A DNA stretch of 64,000 nucleotides, taken from positions 47,088 through 111,087 of IMG/VR virus record IMGVR_UViG_3300008111_000019; one strand, written 5' to 3'. The notes under the pieces were generated by a model. That model was given only the letters and a program-made list of their open reading frames with translations. It was not told the origin of the DNA and did not search any database. Positions within the stretch are counted from its first letter, which is position 1; every line of letters starts with the position of its first letter. The stretch is from a virus. Position numbers and translations under genes: made by a program. Of this stretch, positions 26,302-33,402 are shown one piece after another.

Positions 26302-27158
26302 TAAGTTCCCCACTCATTTTTAAACAATGGTACTTGTAGTCTGTCACTGTACCGTAATCCATTCTTCATAGCCAGTTCCGCAACACGGCGATTATTTAAA
26401 GTATAAACACTTTCAACTCCGCCTACAGGCATTAGATAGATTGGACCAGTAAACCCGTGTGCTCGATAGATATCGGCAGTCTCTATGGCTTCTTCGGCAT
26501 CTTCTTCTGTAGCAATTACAAATTTTAGATATGTGTATCCATATTCTTCGTATTCACAAACAACTTCAGGCTGTATAGCAACATGCCTCTCTTCTCCGGA
26601 ACAACTCAATTTTGCACTTACACTGAAAGTGATTTCTCTCCAAAAGTCGTGTGCATGATGACTTTTCCAGGTGTGTAAGTATAATTTAAAATCATCTGTT
26701 AATGCTTGAGTGCCATTAGTCTCAAATGTAATTTCTTTTAGATTTTGCATCTTAGGATGATCTAGCAGGTCTGGATATGCACGTTGCCAACCTAGTAAAG
26801 GTTCACCACCTGTGATAACAAGATGTTCATCTCGCCATTCGTTGAAAGGCAGAATCTCACAGATACGTTCTGCAATACCATCGCTAGTAAGCATAGGACT
26901 GAGATCTTTAAAACGAGGATCCCAACTTGCATAACTGTCACAGCCTGTGCTAACTAATGGCAATTCTTCATATTTTGTAAATTCATGCACTCTAGAAGCA
27001 ATGGCTTCAACTTCTTGGCTAGCCTCACCTCTAGGCATACCAAATCCCGCACACTTAAAGTTACAACCAAATGTACGTAAGAAAACAGAAGGCACGCCCA
27101 TGAAACGTCCTTCACCTTGAATACTATAAAATAGTTCAGCGATTTTAATTTTGCTCAT
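26301..27158 (-). CDS. queE: 7-carboxy-7-deazaguanine synthase (QueE type) with displaced third cysteine
   Basis: 285 residues. QueE is a radical SAM enzyme converting carboxytetrahydropterin to 7-carboxy-7-deazaguanine. Visible: 'ELFYSIQGEG' near the N-terminus, 'LRTFGCNFKC' with C32-x3-C36, and 'ITGGEPLLGW' at ~115-124. The third cluster cysteine of the normal Cx3Cx2C is absent (AGF follows C36); C73 in 'TGCDSYASWD' is the likely replacement. With folE, a QueD-like gene and dpdA on the same strand it probably supplies modified bases for phage DNA. It overlaps both neighbours. Confidence 0.85.
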   Translation of the reverse strand: MSKIKIAELFYSIQGEGRFMGVPSVFLRTFGCNFKCAGFGMPRGEASQEVEAIASRVHEFTKYEELPLVSTGCDSYASWDPRFKDLSPMLTSDGIAERICEILPFNEWRDEHLVITGGEPLLGWQRAYPDLLDHPKMQNLKEITFETNGTQALTDDFKLYLHTWKSHHAHDFWREITFSVSAKLSCSGEERHVAIQPEVVCEYEEYGYTYLKFVIATEEDAEEAIETADIYRAHGFTGPIYLMPVGGVESVYTLNNRRVAELAMKNGLRYSDRLQVPLFKNEWGT

Positions 27159-27351
27159 TCTTTATTATACCACTTTTTACGAAAGTTGTCAAATCTTCTT
27201 TGACCAATTGATAACTACCATCACCTAGATCTATCCAATGGATATGATCTCCCTCTTTCCAATTTGTTTCTTTTAAAAGATCTTCTGGAAATTTAAGAAA
27301 AAAATCACTAGTTTCGAGATCTTCTTCAACTTCTAAAATCCATCTTTTCAT
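27145..27351 (-). CDS. AbrB/MazE-like small protein
   Basis: 68 residues. 'FPEDLLKETNWKEGDHIHWIDLGDGSY' (split across residues ~21-48) matches the swapped-hairpin AbrB/MazE-like pattern: a 'P..LL...W..GD.I.W...G.G...L' spacing. Such folds bind DNA or act as antitoxins. No toxin partner is adjacent, so a DNA-binding role is only possible. It overlaps queE by 14 bases and the next gene upstream by 4. Confidence 0.6.
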   Translation of the reverse strand: MKRWILEVEEDLETSDFFLKFPEDLLKETNWKEGDHIHWIDLGDGSYQLVKEDLTTFVKSGIIKNEQN

Positions 27352-27542
27352 GTTCTATATTTTTCATTGTTGTACTGCATTTTAAGTTTTCGACATTCTT
27401 CTTTAACTTCTTTAGGAATATCAGGATGCCATTCAGCCATACTACAATCGTAGACTTTACCTGTTGACTCTCCAAAGTTTGTCAAACACAAAATTAATGC
27501 TGCCGCAATGACCGCTAACAAGAATACATAACTATTTTTCAT
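27348..27542 (-). CDS. Small membrane-anchored protein
   Basis: 64 residues. One hydrophobic segment at ~4-24 ('YVFLLAVIAAALILCLTNF') is followed by a polar tail with two cysteines and 'VYDCSMAEWHPDIPKEVKEECRKL' in part, a string I recall from marine phages. The cysteines could pair in the periplasm if the tail is exported. It overlaps each neighbour by 4 bases. Role unknown. Confidence 0.55.
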   Translation of the reverse strand: MKNSYVFLLAVIAAALILCLTNFGESTGKVYDCSMAEWHPDIPKEVKEECRKLKMQYNNEKYRT

Positions 27543-27739
27543 ATTTGATCACTTATCAATAATTTGCACATCAACGCATCTTGCTCAGTGTTGAAATGAA
27601 ACTTCATACAATCTGTACTAACTTCTGTTCTATATCGTGTTCCTGGTAAACCAAAATGATACATAACGTTGGCGCATGTTTCATTCCACCAAACTTCTTT
27701 TTGATTTTGCCAAGGAATAGTAATTGTGTTATTTTTCAT
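27539..27739 (-). CDS. Small unknown protein
   Basis: 66 residues, Trp-rich near the start ('IPWQNQKEVWWNETCANVM') then 'FHFNTEQDALMCKLLISDQ'. Soluble in appearance, no motif. It overlaps the upstream SGNH-like gene by 11 bases and the next gene by 4. Coding is supported by this packing only. Confidence 0.5.
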   Translation of the reverse strand: MKNNTITIPWQNQKEVWWNETCANVMYHFGLPGTRYRTEVSTDCMKFHFNTEQDALMCKLLISDQI

Positions 27740-28313
27740 TTATGTGTTTAGCAATAGTTTCATAAATGACTCTGTTGCCGTTAATAGTATAATGATTGAT
27801 AGAACCTCTTTCTTTTTTCCACAGATCACTAAAGTCGAGACAATTTGTTTCAATGGTTAATTCTCTGCTAATATCTGTATGTGTAAGACTAAGATAAGGC
27901 TGTTTTTCTACAGTGTCGAGAATTTTTTGCCTAATCAAATTATAAATGTCTATTTGATATTCGTCGTCATAATGATATTTGAAATATCCTTGAGCAACCC
28001 TTAAACTAGGATTGAACCAATTGTTTCTGTCAATGATATCATTGGCTAAAAGATCGCAGTTTTTATGAAAGCCTTCAATGTGAATAGGATGTTTTGGAGT
28101 GTGGATTCTGCTTGGACTAGTATGACTAACGATTGTTAGATCAAACTTTGTAATATCCACTGACTGTAACTGCTTTAATATTTTATACTCGCCACAACCG
28201 GCCATAGCAAGATTAGTAACATTGTGTCTGTGAGATAAAATATCTACCCAGCCTAGTTTTGCAAACGGCCATTTGGCTGCAAAACTGTCGCCTACCACAA
28301 GAATATTGATCAT
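27729..28313 (-). CDS. SGNH/GDSL-like hydrolase
   Basis: 194 residues. 'ILVVGDSFAAKW' (G8-D9-S10) is the block I nucleophile site; 'MAGCGEYK' at ~38 fits the block II Gly; 'NHYTINGNRVIYETIAKHI' near the end fits the block V His region. SGNH enzymes remove acyl groups from lipids or glycans. It may edit a surface polysaccharide or be a degenerate relative. A second, larger SGNH-like gene lies just upstream, with a 24-base gap. Confidence 0.65.
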   Translation of the reverse strand: MINILVVGDSFAAKWPFAKLGWVDILSHRHNVTNLAMAGCGEYKILKQLQSVDITKFDLTIVSHTSPSRIHTPKHPIHIEGFHKNCDLLANDIIDRNNWFNPSLRVAQGYFKYHYDDEYQIDIYNLIRQKILDTVEKQPYLSLTHTDISRELTIETNCLDFSDLWKKERGSINHYTINGNRVIYETIAKHINEK

Positions 28314-28337
28314 AATGTTTTTAACCAGGGTAGATAT

Positions 28338-29129
28338 TTAGTGGCTATCAAAAGTATGATATTCTCTGTTATAGTGTTCTTGATCTTCCAAAAAGTATTT
28401 AGAATGATCAATGTGTCGTTCTTTCATAAAACTTTCAACTGCTTTCCGAGTCAGTGCAGTTGATTTTAATTTTCCGTAATATTCAAATGTTTGGGGATAT
28501 CGTAATCTATCAGTGACATTGAAAAGATATAATTTTGCACCATTTTCTTGACAGAGCCTATCCCAAACAAATACATTCAATAGGAAATCTCTTTTTTCAA
28601 TAAAACTATTCATTTCGAAGAATAATTTTATCTGCATAAAAGTGTGTTCTCTAATGTTTGGTGTTTTAAGACCGTTATCTGGATCTAAATCTAATCCTGG
28701 AAAAGTATTGTAATCGTCACTGAGTGCTTTATTAAACAGTTGTAAGTTTTCTTCATTGATAGTTAAATCACAGTACCTATCTATAAAGCCATTCGATGAA
28801 GGCATCTTAGTAGTAAAATGATTCACAGCAATTACATTATCACTTAGTTTTCCATCAAATCCTATAGTAAATCTATTGAACGGAGCCATGCAAAGAAAAA
28901 CTTCATCGATATCATTGTAAGTGTCAAACATAGATTTCATCCAGTCTGTATAAACACGATTATTGACACCTGCCATAGCATAAATGGCTACTGGCTTGTT
29001 ATTTTCTTCTGCATAAATTTCTGCATAGTTGTTATCATTCCAATAGGTATATGATCCAGGACCTTGATTGGTCGGATGGCTCCAATATCCACAAGTATGA
29101 CTATCACCTATAAACAATGCTCTTGACAT
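28338..29129 (-). CDS. SGNH-like protein, second copy
   Basis: 263 residues from the ATG at 29129, chosen because AGGAAG lies 6 bases upstream and the HIT gene's stop overlaps as TAATG; a GTG two codons earlier is rejected. 'ALFIGDSHTCGYW' gives the nucleophile block, 'YAMAGVNNR' the Gly/Asn block, and the last residues 'YHTFDSH' hold a D-x-H pair. The order fits SGNH hydrolases, but sequence is divergent. The substrate is unknown; pairing with the previous gene suggests a shared target. Confidence 0.6.
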   Translation of the reverse strand: MSRALFIGDSHTCGYWSHPTNQGPGSYTYWNDNNYAEIYAEENNKPVAIYAMAGVNNRVYTDWMKSMFDTYNDIDEVFLCMAPFNRFTIGFDGKLSDNVIAVNHFTTKMPSSNGFIDRYCDLTINEENLQLFNKALSDDYNTFPGLDLDPDNGLKTPNIREHTFMQIKLFFEMNSFIEKRDFLLNVFVWDRLCQENGAKLYLFNVTDRLRYPQTFEYYGKLKSTALTRKAVESFMKERHIDHSKYFLEDQEHYNREYHTFDSH

Positions 29130-29527
29130 TACCACTTCCTATAATTGCCCTTTTCGGGAATAACATGACGCACTCCGCCTGTTGGATCTTCCATATCTCC
29201 TTTGCGTCGAGGAATTAAATGAATATGCGGCCATTCTACAGTTTGACCTGCTGCCTGTCCGTAATTAAATCCAACATTAAAACCGTCCCATTCGCCTGCC
29301 TGCACTCTTCTGATACCGTCTTGTACTGCTTGCTCAACACAGTCCATCAGCACATGAACTGTATTGTATTTAGGTACAAACAAAAGGTGTCCTTCTGTAA
29401 CTGGGTATTTGTCTAAAAATACTTTAACATGATAATCTTCTTCCACCAGTTCAGTCCAAGGTGCCTTACTGTCTTCTATAAAAGAAGATTGTCCTAACAT
29501 TACTTTATTAGTATCGTTTTGTTTCAT
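29129..29527 (-). CDS. HIT-family nucleotide hydrolase/transferase
   Basis: 132 residues. 'YPVTEGHLLFVPK' and 'FNYGQAAGQTVEWPHIHLIPRRKGD' (residues ~83-107, in part) are HIT hallmarks; the usual HxHxH is W-P-H-I-H here, so the first His is replaced by Trp while the central catalytic His remains. HIT enzymes cleave nucleotide phosphoramidates or dinucleotide polyphosphates. I recall HIT proteins in cyanophages. It overlaps the genes on both sides. Confidence 0.8.
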   Translation of the reverse strand: MKQNDTNKVMLGQSSFIEDSKAPWTELVEEDYHVKVFLDKYPVTEGHLLFVPKYNTVHVLMDCVEQAVQDGIRRVQAGEWDGFNVGFNYGQAAGQTVEWPHIHLIPRRKGDMEDPTGGVRHVIPEKGNYRKW

Positions 29528-29751
29528 CTTTGATATTCCTTTCGTTCTCCTGGCAATGAATCTTCTTTGATAACAAATTCTCTACCCATAAGACTACCAA
29601 AGAACACTTTTGTATTTTCTTTATAAACCATTCTCAGTTTTACTGTTTGAAATGCAACTTCTAAAAATGCTCGAGGTTTGTAATTGAGAATATGTGCCTC
29701 AACATCTTTGCCATTATCTGTGCAACGAATTTTTACTTTAGCATCTATCAT
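29524..29751 (-). CDS. Small conserved phage protein
   Basis: 75 residues, beta-rich, beginning 'MIDAKVKIRCTDNGKDVEAHI' and with 'PRAFLEVAFQTVKLRMVY'. No motif of known function. It shares ATGA with both the HIT gene and the 39-residue gene upstream. Confidence 0.55.
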   Translation of the reverse strand: MIDAKVKIRCTDNGKDVEAHILNYKPRAFLEVAFQTVKLRMVYKENTKVFFGSLMGREFVIKEDSLPGERKEYQR

Positions 29752-29867
29752 TTCTTTTTACCTATACCATGATTAGTAAAGTCGCATAATTTGTGGTATC
29801 CCATATTATAACAGGCACAATGTTTTCCTAATATCCAACGGGCTAATACTATTCTAAGTTTAGTCAT
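29748..29867 (-). CDS. Tiny Cys/His-rich protein (39 residues)
   Basis: Begins 'MTKLRIVLARWILGKHCACY', followed by 'NMGYHKLCDFTNHGIG'. The C-A-C, H and later C/H spacing could bind one metal ion. The gene is supported by fit: it ends as ATGA with the next start (29748-29751), overlaps the upstream stop by 8 bases, and has CGGAGA about 11 bases before its ATG. It is too short for routine calling. Function unknown; expression is not shown. Confidence 0.55.
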   Translation of the reverse strand: MTKLRIVLARWILGKHCACYNMGYHKLCDFTNHGIGKKK

Positions 29868-30057
29868 TTATGAGGTCTCCGGTTATCGCATTAATTTTCA
29901 TTCCGGATTCGTTGACAAAGTAAGGTTGGCACATTTTTTCACCGTCCCATTTTTGTCCGCACCAACATTGACCTTCTGAATTAATGACACAAGAATCAGT
30001 ACCGCAACAACGATTATCCATGTATTCGCCTGCAGTAGTAAATTTTAGGTCATTCAT
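29860..30057 (-). CDS. Small cysteine-rich protein
   Basis: 65 residues with six cysteines in 'NRCCGTDSCVINSEGQCWCG' and 'DGEKMC'. The pattern suggests a small metal-binding or disulfide-linked knot; without a signal peptide metal binding is likelier. I recall this pattern from T4-like cyanophages, function unknown. It overlaps the phosphoribosyltransferase by 4 bases. Confidence 0.6.
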   Translation of the reverse strand: MNDLKFTTAGEYMDNRCCGTDSCVINSEGQCWCGQKWDGEKMCQPYFVNESGMKINAITGDLIND

Positions 30058-30638
30058 TTAGTCCACCAATCTTCCCAAGGGAAATCAACCCAAACATCAT
30101 TTTCTGCTTTATTGATTTCTATTCCTACATAATCCATTTTTACATTACATTTGCTTGATAGATTATCTACCAACACAGCAAATTTTACATTATTGTTCCA
30201 AACTTCTTCCCAGGCCGGGTCTTCTGGGAAACAACCACTAGGCCAGTCTTTCATAATCCAATTAAATGTTGCTCCGGTGTCGTTGATATCGTCAACTAAC
30301 AGAATTTCTTTATAAGTTCCATTTTCTAACAAATCACCTGCGGCTTCTAATATACCCGCAACATCTACGGGATTTTCTACAAATCTTTCTCTAGAATTAG
30401 GACCAAGGGCATCTTCGGCCATCCATAAATTTGATTCTCCGCTGTTGCCGTCTCGCAAACTGACGTTTAATGTGTGCATAGGCACATTTAAATATTGACT
30501 AATCATCACAGCGGGAACAAGGCCCCCTCTAGTGATGCCTACTATATAATCGGGCCGCCATCCACTGATTATAATATCTCTACATAATTTAGAAACTAAT
30601 CCGTTCAGTTCAGACTGTTTGATTACGTGCTTGTTCAT
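30054..30638 (-). CDS. Phosphoribosyltransferase
   Basis: 194 residues. The PRPP-binding loop 'ILLVDDINDTGATF' (~112-125) is typical of type I phosphoribosyltransferases such as xanthine/hypoxanthine-guanine enzymes; 'DYIVGITRGGLVPAVMIS' earlier is the matching strand-loop. It could salvage purine bases or act on another base, possibly 7-deazaguanine related given nearby que genes; that is inference. AGGAGA precedes the ATG. It overlaps the cupin gene by 29 bases. Confidence 0.8.
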   Translation of the reverse strand: MNKHVIKQSELNGLVSKLCRDIIISGWRPDYIVGITRGGLVPAVMISQYLNVPMHTLNVSLRDGNSGESNLWMAEDALGPNSRERFVENPVDVAGILEAAGDLLENGTYKEILLVDDINDTGATFNWIMKDWPSGCFPEDPAWEEVWNNNVKFAVLVDNLSSKCNVKMDYVGIEINKAENDVWVDFPWEDWWTK

Positions 30639-31080
30639 ATCTCTCCTTTAGATATTGTTCGTGTTGAACCCATTTATTATTAACTAAAAATCCCCATTCA
30701 CGTTTGTGGGGTCCGGGCATAAACAGTGTCCAAGCGGTCACGCCAGGCTTAAGCTCAATACGATGATAAGAGTTAGGACTACATATACGAAAATGGCCGG
30801 GTCCTCTCCATTTACGTATCTCACAAGATTTATTGCCTTGTTCGTCAAACTGCGGAATCCATTCATAGTATCCACCTTTCAAAATTAATGTAGCATAGGG
30901 CCATGGATGATCGTGAACATCGTCTGGATCACCTTTTAGGAACTTGTGTAAAAATACGTTGAAGGGAAAACGTTTACGATCTTTTAAAAAGAGATAATAC
31001 CGTTCGAGATACGGTTCGTTATGCACACGATCAAAAATGATACGTTTGCGATCTAGTTTTTCAAGTAGTTTCAACAACAT
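30610..31080 (-). CDS. Cupin-like protein
   Basis: 156 residues. 'DDVHDHPWPYATLILKGGYYEW' (~51-72, in part) has the H-x-H metal pair and the strand pattern of cupin motif 1; 'YHRIELKPG' near 105 supplies the second-motif His. Cupins include metal-dependent oxygenases, isomerases and binding proteins. 'WTLFMPGPHKREWGF' follows. It overlaps the DNA glycosylase by 20 bases. The reaction is unknown. Confidence 0.65.
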   Translation of the reverse strand: MLLKLLEKLDRKRIIFDRVHNEPYLERYYLFLKDRKRFPFNVFLHKFLKGDPDDVHDHPWPYATLILKGGYYEWIPQFDEQGNKSCEIRKWRGPGHFRICSPNSYHRIELKPGVTAWTLFMPGPHKREWGFLVNNKWVQHEQYLKERYEQARNQTV

Positions 31081-31483
31081 TAAAAATCTCCTCGTCTAGA
31101 TATCGTCTCAGTTCTTTATCTGTAGGCTGTACAGTGTAGTTTTGTTTAAAAAAGATTTCATAACTATCTGAGCCATATTTGCCAATGCCATATAACATTG
31201 TAGCATCATTTCCGTCCCAAGTCAAATAGTCTTGACTCATTTTAATCAAACGAGTATATCGGACATTAACCATTCCTAAAGGTTGGATTATACTTTTGAC
31301 AAACTGTTCATTAGCGGCTAACAAAGCCTGTGGATTAGGAAACCAATATAAAAACTCTGGCAATGTTGTTTTTACAGATTTTCTACCAGTTTGGTTAAGC
31401 ATGATTACTCCTACCATGTGTTCCCATGCATTGGAAATCTGTTGTTGCACCATTAGATTATCGTGTAAGGGTGTAAACCACAT
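31061..31483 (-). CDS. MBD4-like helix-hairpin-helix DNA glycosylase
   Basis: 140 residues, close to the size of the MBD4 catalytic domain. 'VIMLNQTGRKSV' (26-37) matches the MBD4 'FLNKTSGK' region; 'LYGIGKYGSDSYEIF' (97-111) is the hairpin, nearly the MBD4 string; D122 in 'QPTDKELRRYL' fits the catalytic Asp. MBD4 removes T or U opposite G. No Fe-S cysteines follow, unlike EndoIII/MutY. In a phage with 7-deazaguanine genes it may repair or police bases. It lies 2 bases after the tiny membrane gene. Confidence 0.75.
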   Translation of the reverse strand: MWFTPLHDNLMVQQQISNAWEHMVGVIMLNQTGRKSVKTTLPEFLYWFPNPQALLAANEQFVKSIIQPLGMVNVRYTRLIKMSQDYLTWDGNDATMLYGIGKYGSDSYEIFFKQNYTVQPTDKELRRYLDEEIFNVVETT

Positions 31484-31485
31484 CG

Positions 31486-31557
31486 TTATCTCCTAATGAT
31501 GATCCAGGCAATAATTCCAATAACAATACCTACGATCATTCCTAGAGCAAATAACAT
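31486..31557 (-). CDS. Tiny single-span membrane peptide (23 residues)
   Basis: Sequence 'MLFALGMIVGIVIGIIAW' plus 'IIIRR' is one hydrophobic helix with two C-terminal arginines, as in N-out or C-in mini-membrane proteins. Fit supports it: its ATG shares one base with the upstream stop (TAATG at 31555-31559), and its TAA ends two bases before the next ATG, with TAGGAG-like GGAGAT bridging them. Function unknown; a small regulator of a membrane complex is possible. Confidence 0.5.
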   Translation of the reverse strand: MLFALGMIVGIVIGIIAWIIIRR

Positions 31558-31775
31558 TATTCTACACCTTCCCCAAACCAATCGTCAACTTGACGCTCTG
31601 CTTCTTCTTGTGTCATAGCATGAACAAAGATTCTAGCAGGCTCGCCTACAGTGTGTTGTATGTCATATTTTACAACTCCTGCTGGAATAAGAGACCAATC
31701 TCTTTCTACAACAAATTCTTGCAGATTTTTTGCACGATTGATTAAATTATCTGCTATTTCTTTTGCTGTGTTCAT
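31557..31775 (-). CDS. Small conserved phage protein
   Basis: 72 residues. A helical start ('KEIADNLINRAKNLQEF') is followed by 'RDWSLIPAGVVKYDIQHTVGEPARIFVHAMTQEEAERQVDDWFG' in two blocks, a pattern I recall from cyanophages. No function known. ATGA overlap with the upstream CxC protein. Confidence 0.55.
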   Translation of the reverse strand: MNTAKEIADNLINRAKNLQEFVVERDWSLIPAGVVKYDIQHTVGEPARIFVHAMTQEEAERQVDDWFGEGVE

Positions 31776-31972
31776 GACGACCTCTGACTAGTACAAGAGT
31801 CATTCCACAGTTCTTGTGCTCGGCGTTTATAATCTTCTAATTCCCACTCTGCTAATCTTTCACGATATTCGCCTTCTTCTAGACCGTGCCAACCAATACA
31901 CTTGCCTGTAGGACTACGACCACAACCACATGGTGAGCCGCCTTCAGTAATTTGATCTGCTCTTATCTGCAT
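31772..31972 (-). CDS. Small protein with CDGSH-like C-x-C-x7-C-x3-H motif
   Basis: 66 residues. 'SPCGCGRSPTGKCIGWHG' holds C15-x-C17-x7-C25-x3-H29, one residue shorter than the CDGSH iron-sulfur motif (C-x-C-x2-S-x3-P-x-C-D-G-x-H) and lacking its Asp. A zinc site is an alternative. The rest is an acidic/basic helix. It overlaps the next gene by 4 bases. The resemblance is a motif match only. Confidence 0.5.
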   Translation of the reverse strand: MQIRADQITEGGSPCGCGRSPTGKCIGWHGLEEGEYRERLAEWELEDYKRRAQELWNDSCTSQRSS

Positions 31973-32012
31973 GAATTTTCTCCAAAGTAACTATTCATAA
32001 TTTCTTGTTTTG

Positions 32013-32519
32013 TTATTCTTCCTCGGGTTTAGGATTATCCACACTCCATGGCCACGATGTTCTAGGATCTGGACGAGGTTTAAGTTTAACATTTTCTTCA
32101 ATGACTGTGCCATCATCTTCGCACAGATCAATTTGATATGGAGCAATGATGTGAACAGCAGTATCTTCTTCCTGCCAATCGTGTTCACCATCAAACAACC
32201 AACCTGCGCCACCTTCGTAGTATGCTTCGCGAATGGCTTCTTGTTCATCTTCGCTGATATCATCACTGAACTCAATCTCAATGTTGATACTATCGTCGAA
32301 TTCACATCCCCACCCTGCATCTGCTCGAGCATAGGCAACATCGTCTCCTTCCCATGGAAGATTGCAGTCTAAGTCGCCTTCGACAAAACCTTGTCCCCAA
32401 CGATATGTTTCGTCTAGGGTAAAAGAACTGATACTGCCGTCTGAATTTTCTCTAAACATCTCTACATGATAGATGATGCTTTTCTTTTCAAGAGGTTTAA
32501 TTACATATACTTGGCTCAT
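32013..32519 (-). CDS. Conserved acidic phage protein
   Basis: 168 residues, strongly acidic. 'YYEGGAGWLFDGEHDWQEED' and 'IIAPYQIDLCEDDG' are the most distinctive stretches, and I recall them as a conserved family of unknown function in T4-like marine phages. The end 'PRPDPRTSWPWS' is Pro/Trp-rich. It lies 8 bases downstream of folE's stop on the same strand. No function is assigned. Confidence 0.6.
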   Translation of the reverse strand: MSQVYVIKPLEKKSIIYHVEMFRENSDGSISSFTLDETYRWGQGFVEGDLDCNLPWEGDDVAYARADAGWGCEFDDSINIEIEFSDDISEDEQEAIREAYYEGGAGWLFDGEHDWQEEDTAVHIIAPYQIDLCEDDGTVIEENVKLKPRPDPRTSWPWSVDNPKPEEE

Positions 32520-32527
32520 AGTGTTCC

Positions 32528-33367
32528 TTATCTCGGTGCAAAATCTTGTTGTAGTTTAATGTTGTCAAAGAATTCTTTCTTTGTACTCTGATCGTCTTTG
32601 AAAGCACCTTTAAGAACTGTGGTCTGTGTAAGACTAGAATGTGCCATAATACCACGATTCTCACAGCAACCGTGAACTGCTTGAATATAAATTCCTACAT
32701 CTTTGGCATCTGTGGCTCTCATGATTTCCCGAGCAATGTCATTAGCAAGTTCCTCCTGGAGAGTACCTCGTCTCGCACACCACTGAGCGATGCGTGTGTA
32801 CTTTGAGAGCCCGATGAGTTTCTCAGCAGCAATAAGACCAATATAAGCAACGCCACTAACGGGTTGATGATGATGGCTACACATAGAGCGCAACTCACTA
32901 CGAACAACCAGCATACCTTCATACCGATCCTCCGTATCATTTGGAAATGCTGTTGCGTCTGGTGCTGGTTCATATCTTCCTGCCATTATTTCATTAAAGT
33001 ACATTTTAGCCAAGCGTCTCGCTGTACCCTGCGAGTTAGGATCGTTTTCACGATCAATCAGCAAGCGATCAAGCACTAGTTCAAATGCTTCTGTTGCTTC
33101 ATCAATTAATTTCTCTATATCACCTTCGTGCAAGTAGTCACTGATGTTGTCACCTGCCCAGAAACGTTTCTGGTCACGTTTCATTTTAAAGCGAAGATGA
33201 TCGCCTAGATATGCTTCTTGATAGCCACCGTCACCTGCCATAGCGTCTAGTGCTGTTTCCTTTTTAACATATACTTCTTTGTTTAACGGAGTATATTCAT
33301 CTGATTTAAACGGTGCTCTAAGATCACCGTTAATTGTTGGATCTAGTTTAAATTCTGTTTTGCTCAA
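32528..33367 (-). CDS. folE: GTP cyclohydrolase I
   Basis: 279 residues from a TTG start at 33367 (GGAG about 10 bases upstream). FolE turns GTP into dihydroneopterin triphosphate, the first step to folate and to 7-deazaguanine. 'MCSHHHQPVSGVAYIG' (162-177) gives the zinc ligands C163 and H166 and the catalytic His; 'AVHGCCENRG' (230-239) gives the third Cys; 'GLSKYTRIAQW' (187-197) is also typical. The N-terminal ~90 residues are a phage-type extension. Functionally linked to queE, the QueD-like gene and dpdA. Confidence 0.92.
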   Translation of the reverse strand: MSKTEFKLDPTINGDLRAPFKSDEYTPLNKEVYVKKETALDAMAGDGGYQEAYLGDHLRFKMKRDQKRFWAGDNISDYLHEGDIEKLIDEATEAFELVLDRLLIDRENDPNSQGTARRLAKMYFNEIMAGRYEPAPDATAFPNDTEDRYEGMLVVRSELRSMCSHHHQPVSGVAYIGLIAAEKLIGLSKYTRIAQWCARRGTLQEELANDIAREIMRATDAKDVGIYIQAVHGCCENRGIMAHSSLTQTTVLKGAFKDDQSTKKEFFDNIKLQQDFAPR

Positions 33368-33402
33368 TTATAATTCTCCGAGTTATTGTCGTGGATGACA
33401 TA

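Noticed and set aside
32719-32973. Alternative frame in folE
   Set aside because: Same-strand shadow of the zinc-site region of GTP cyclohydrolase I; no ribosome binding site.
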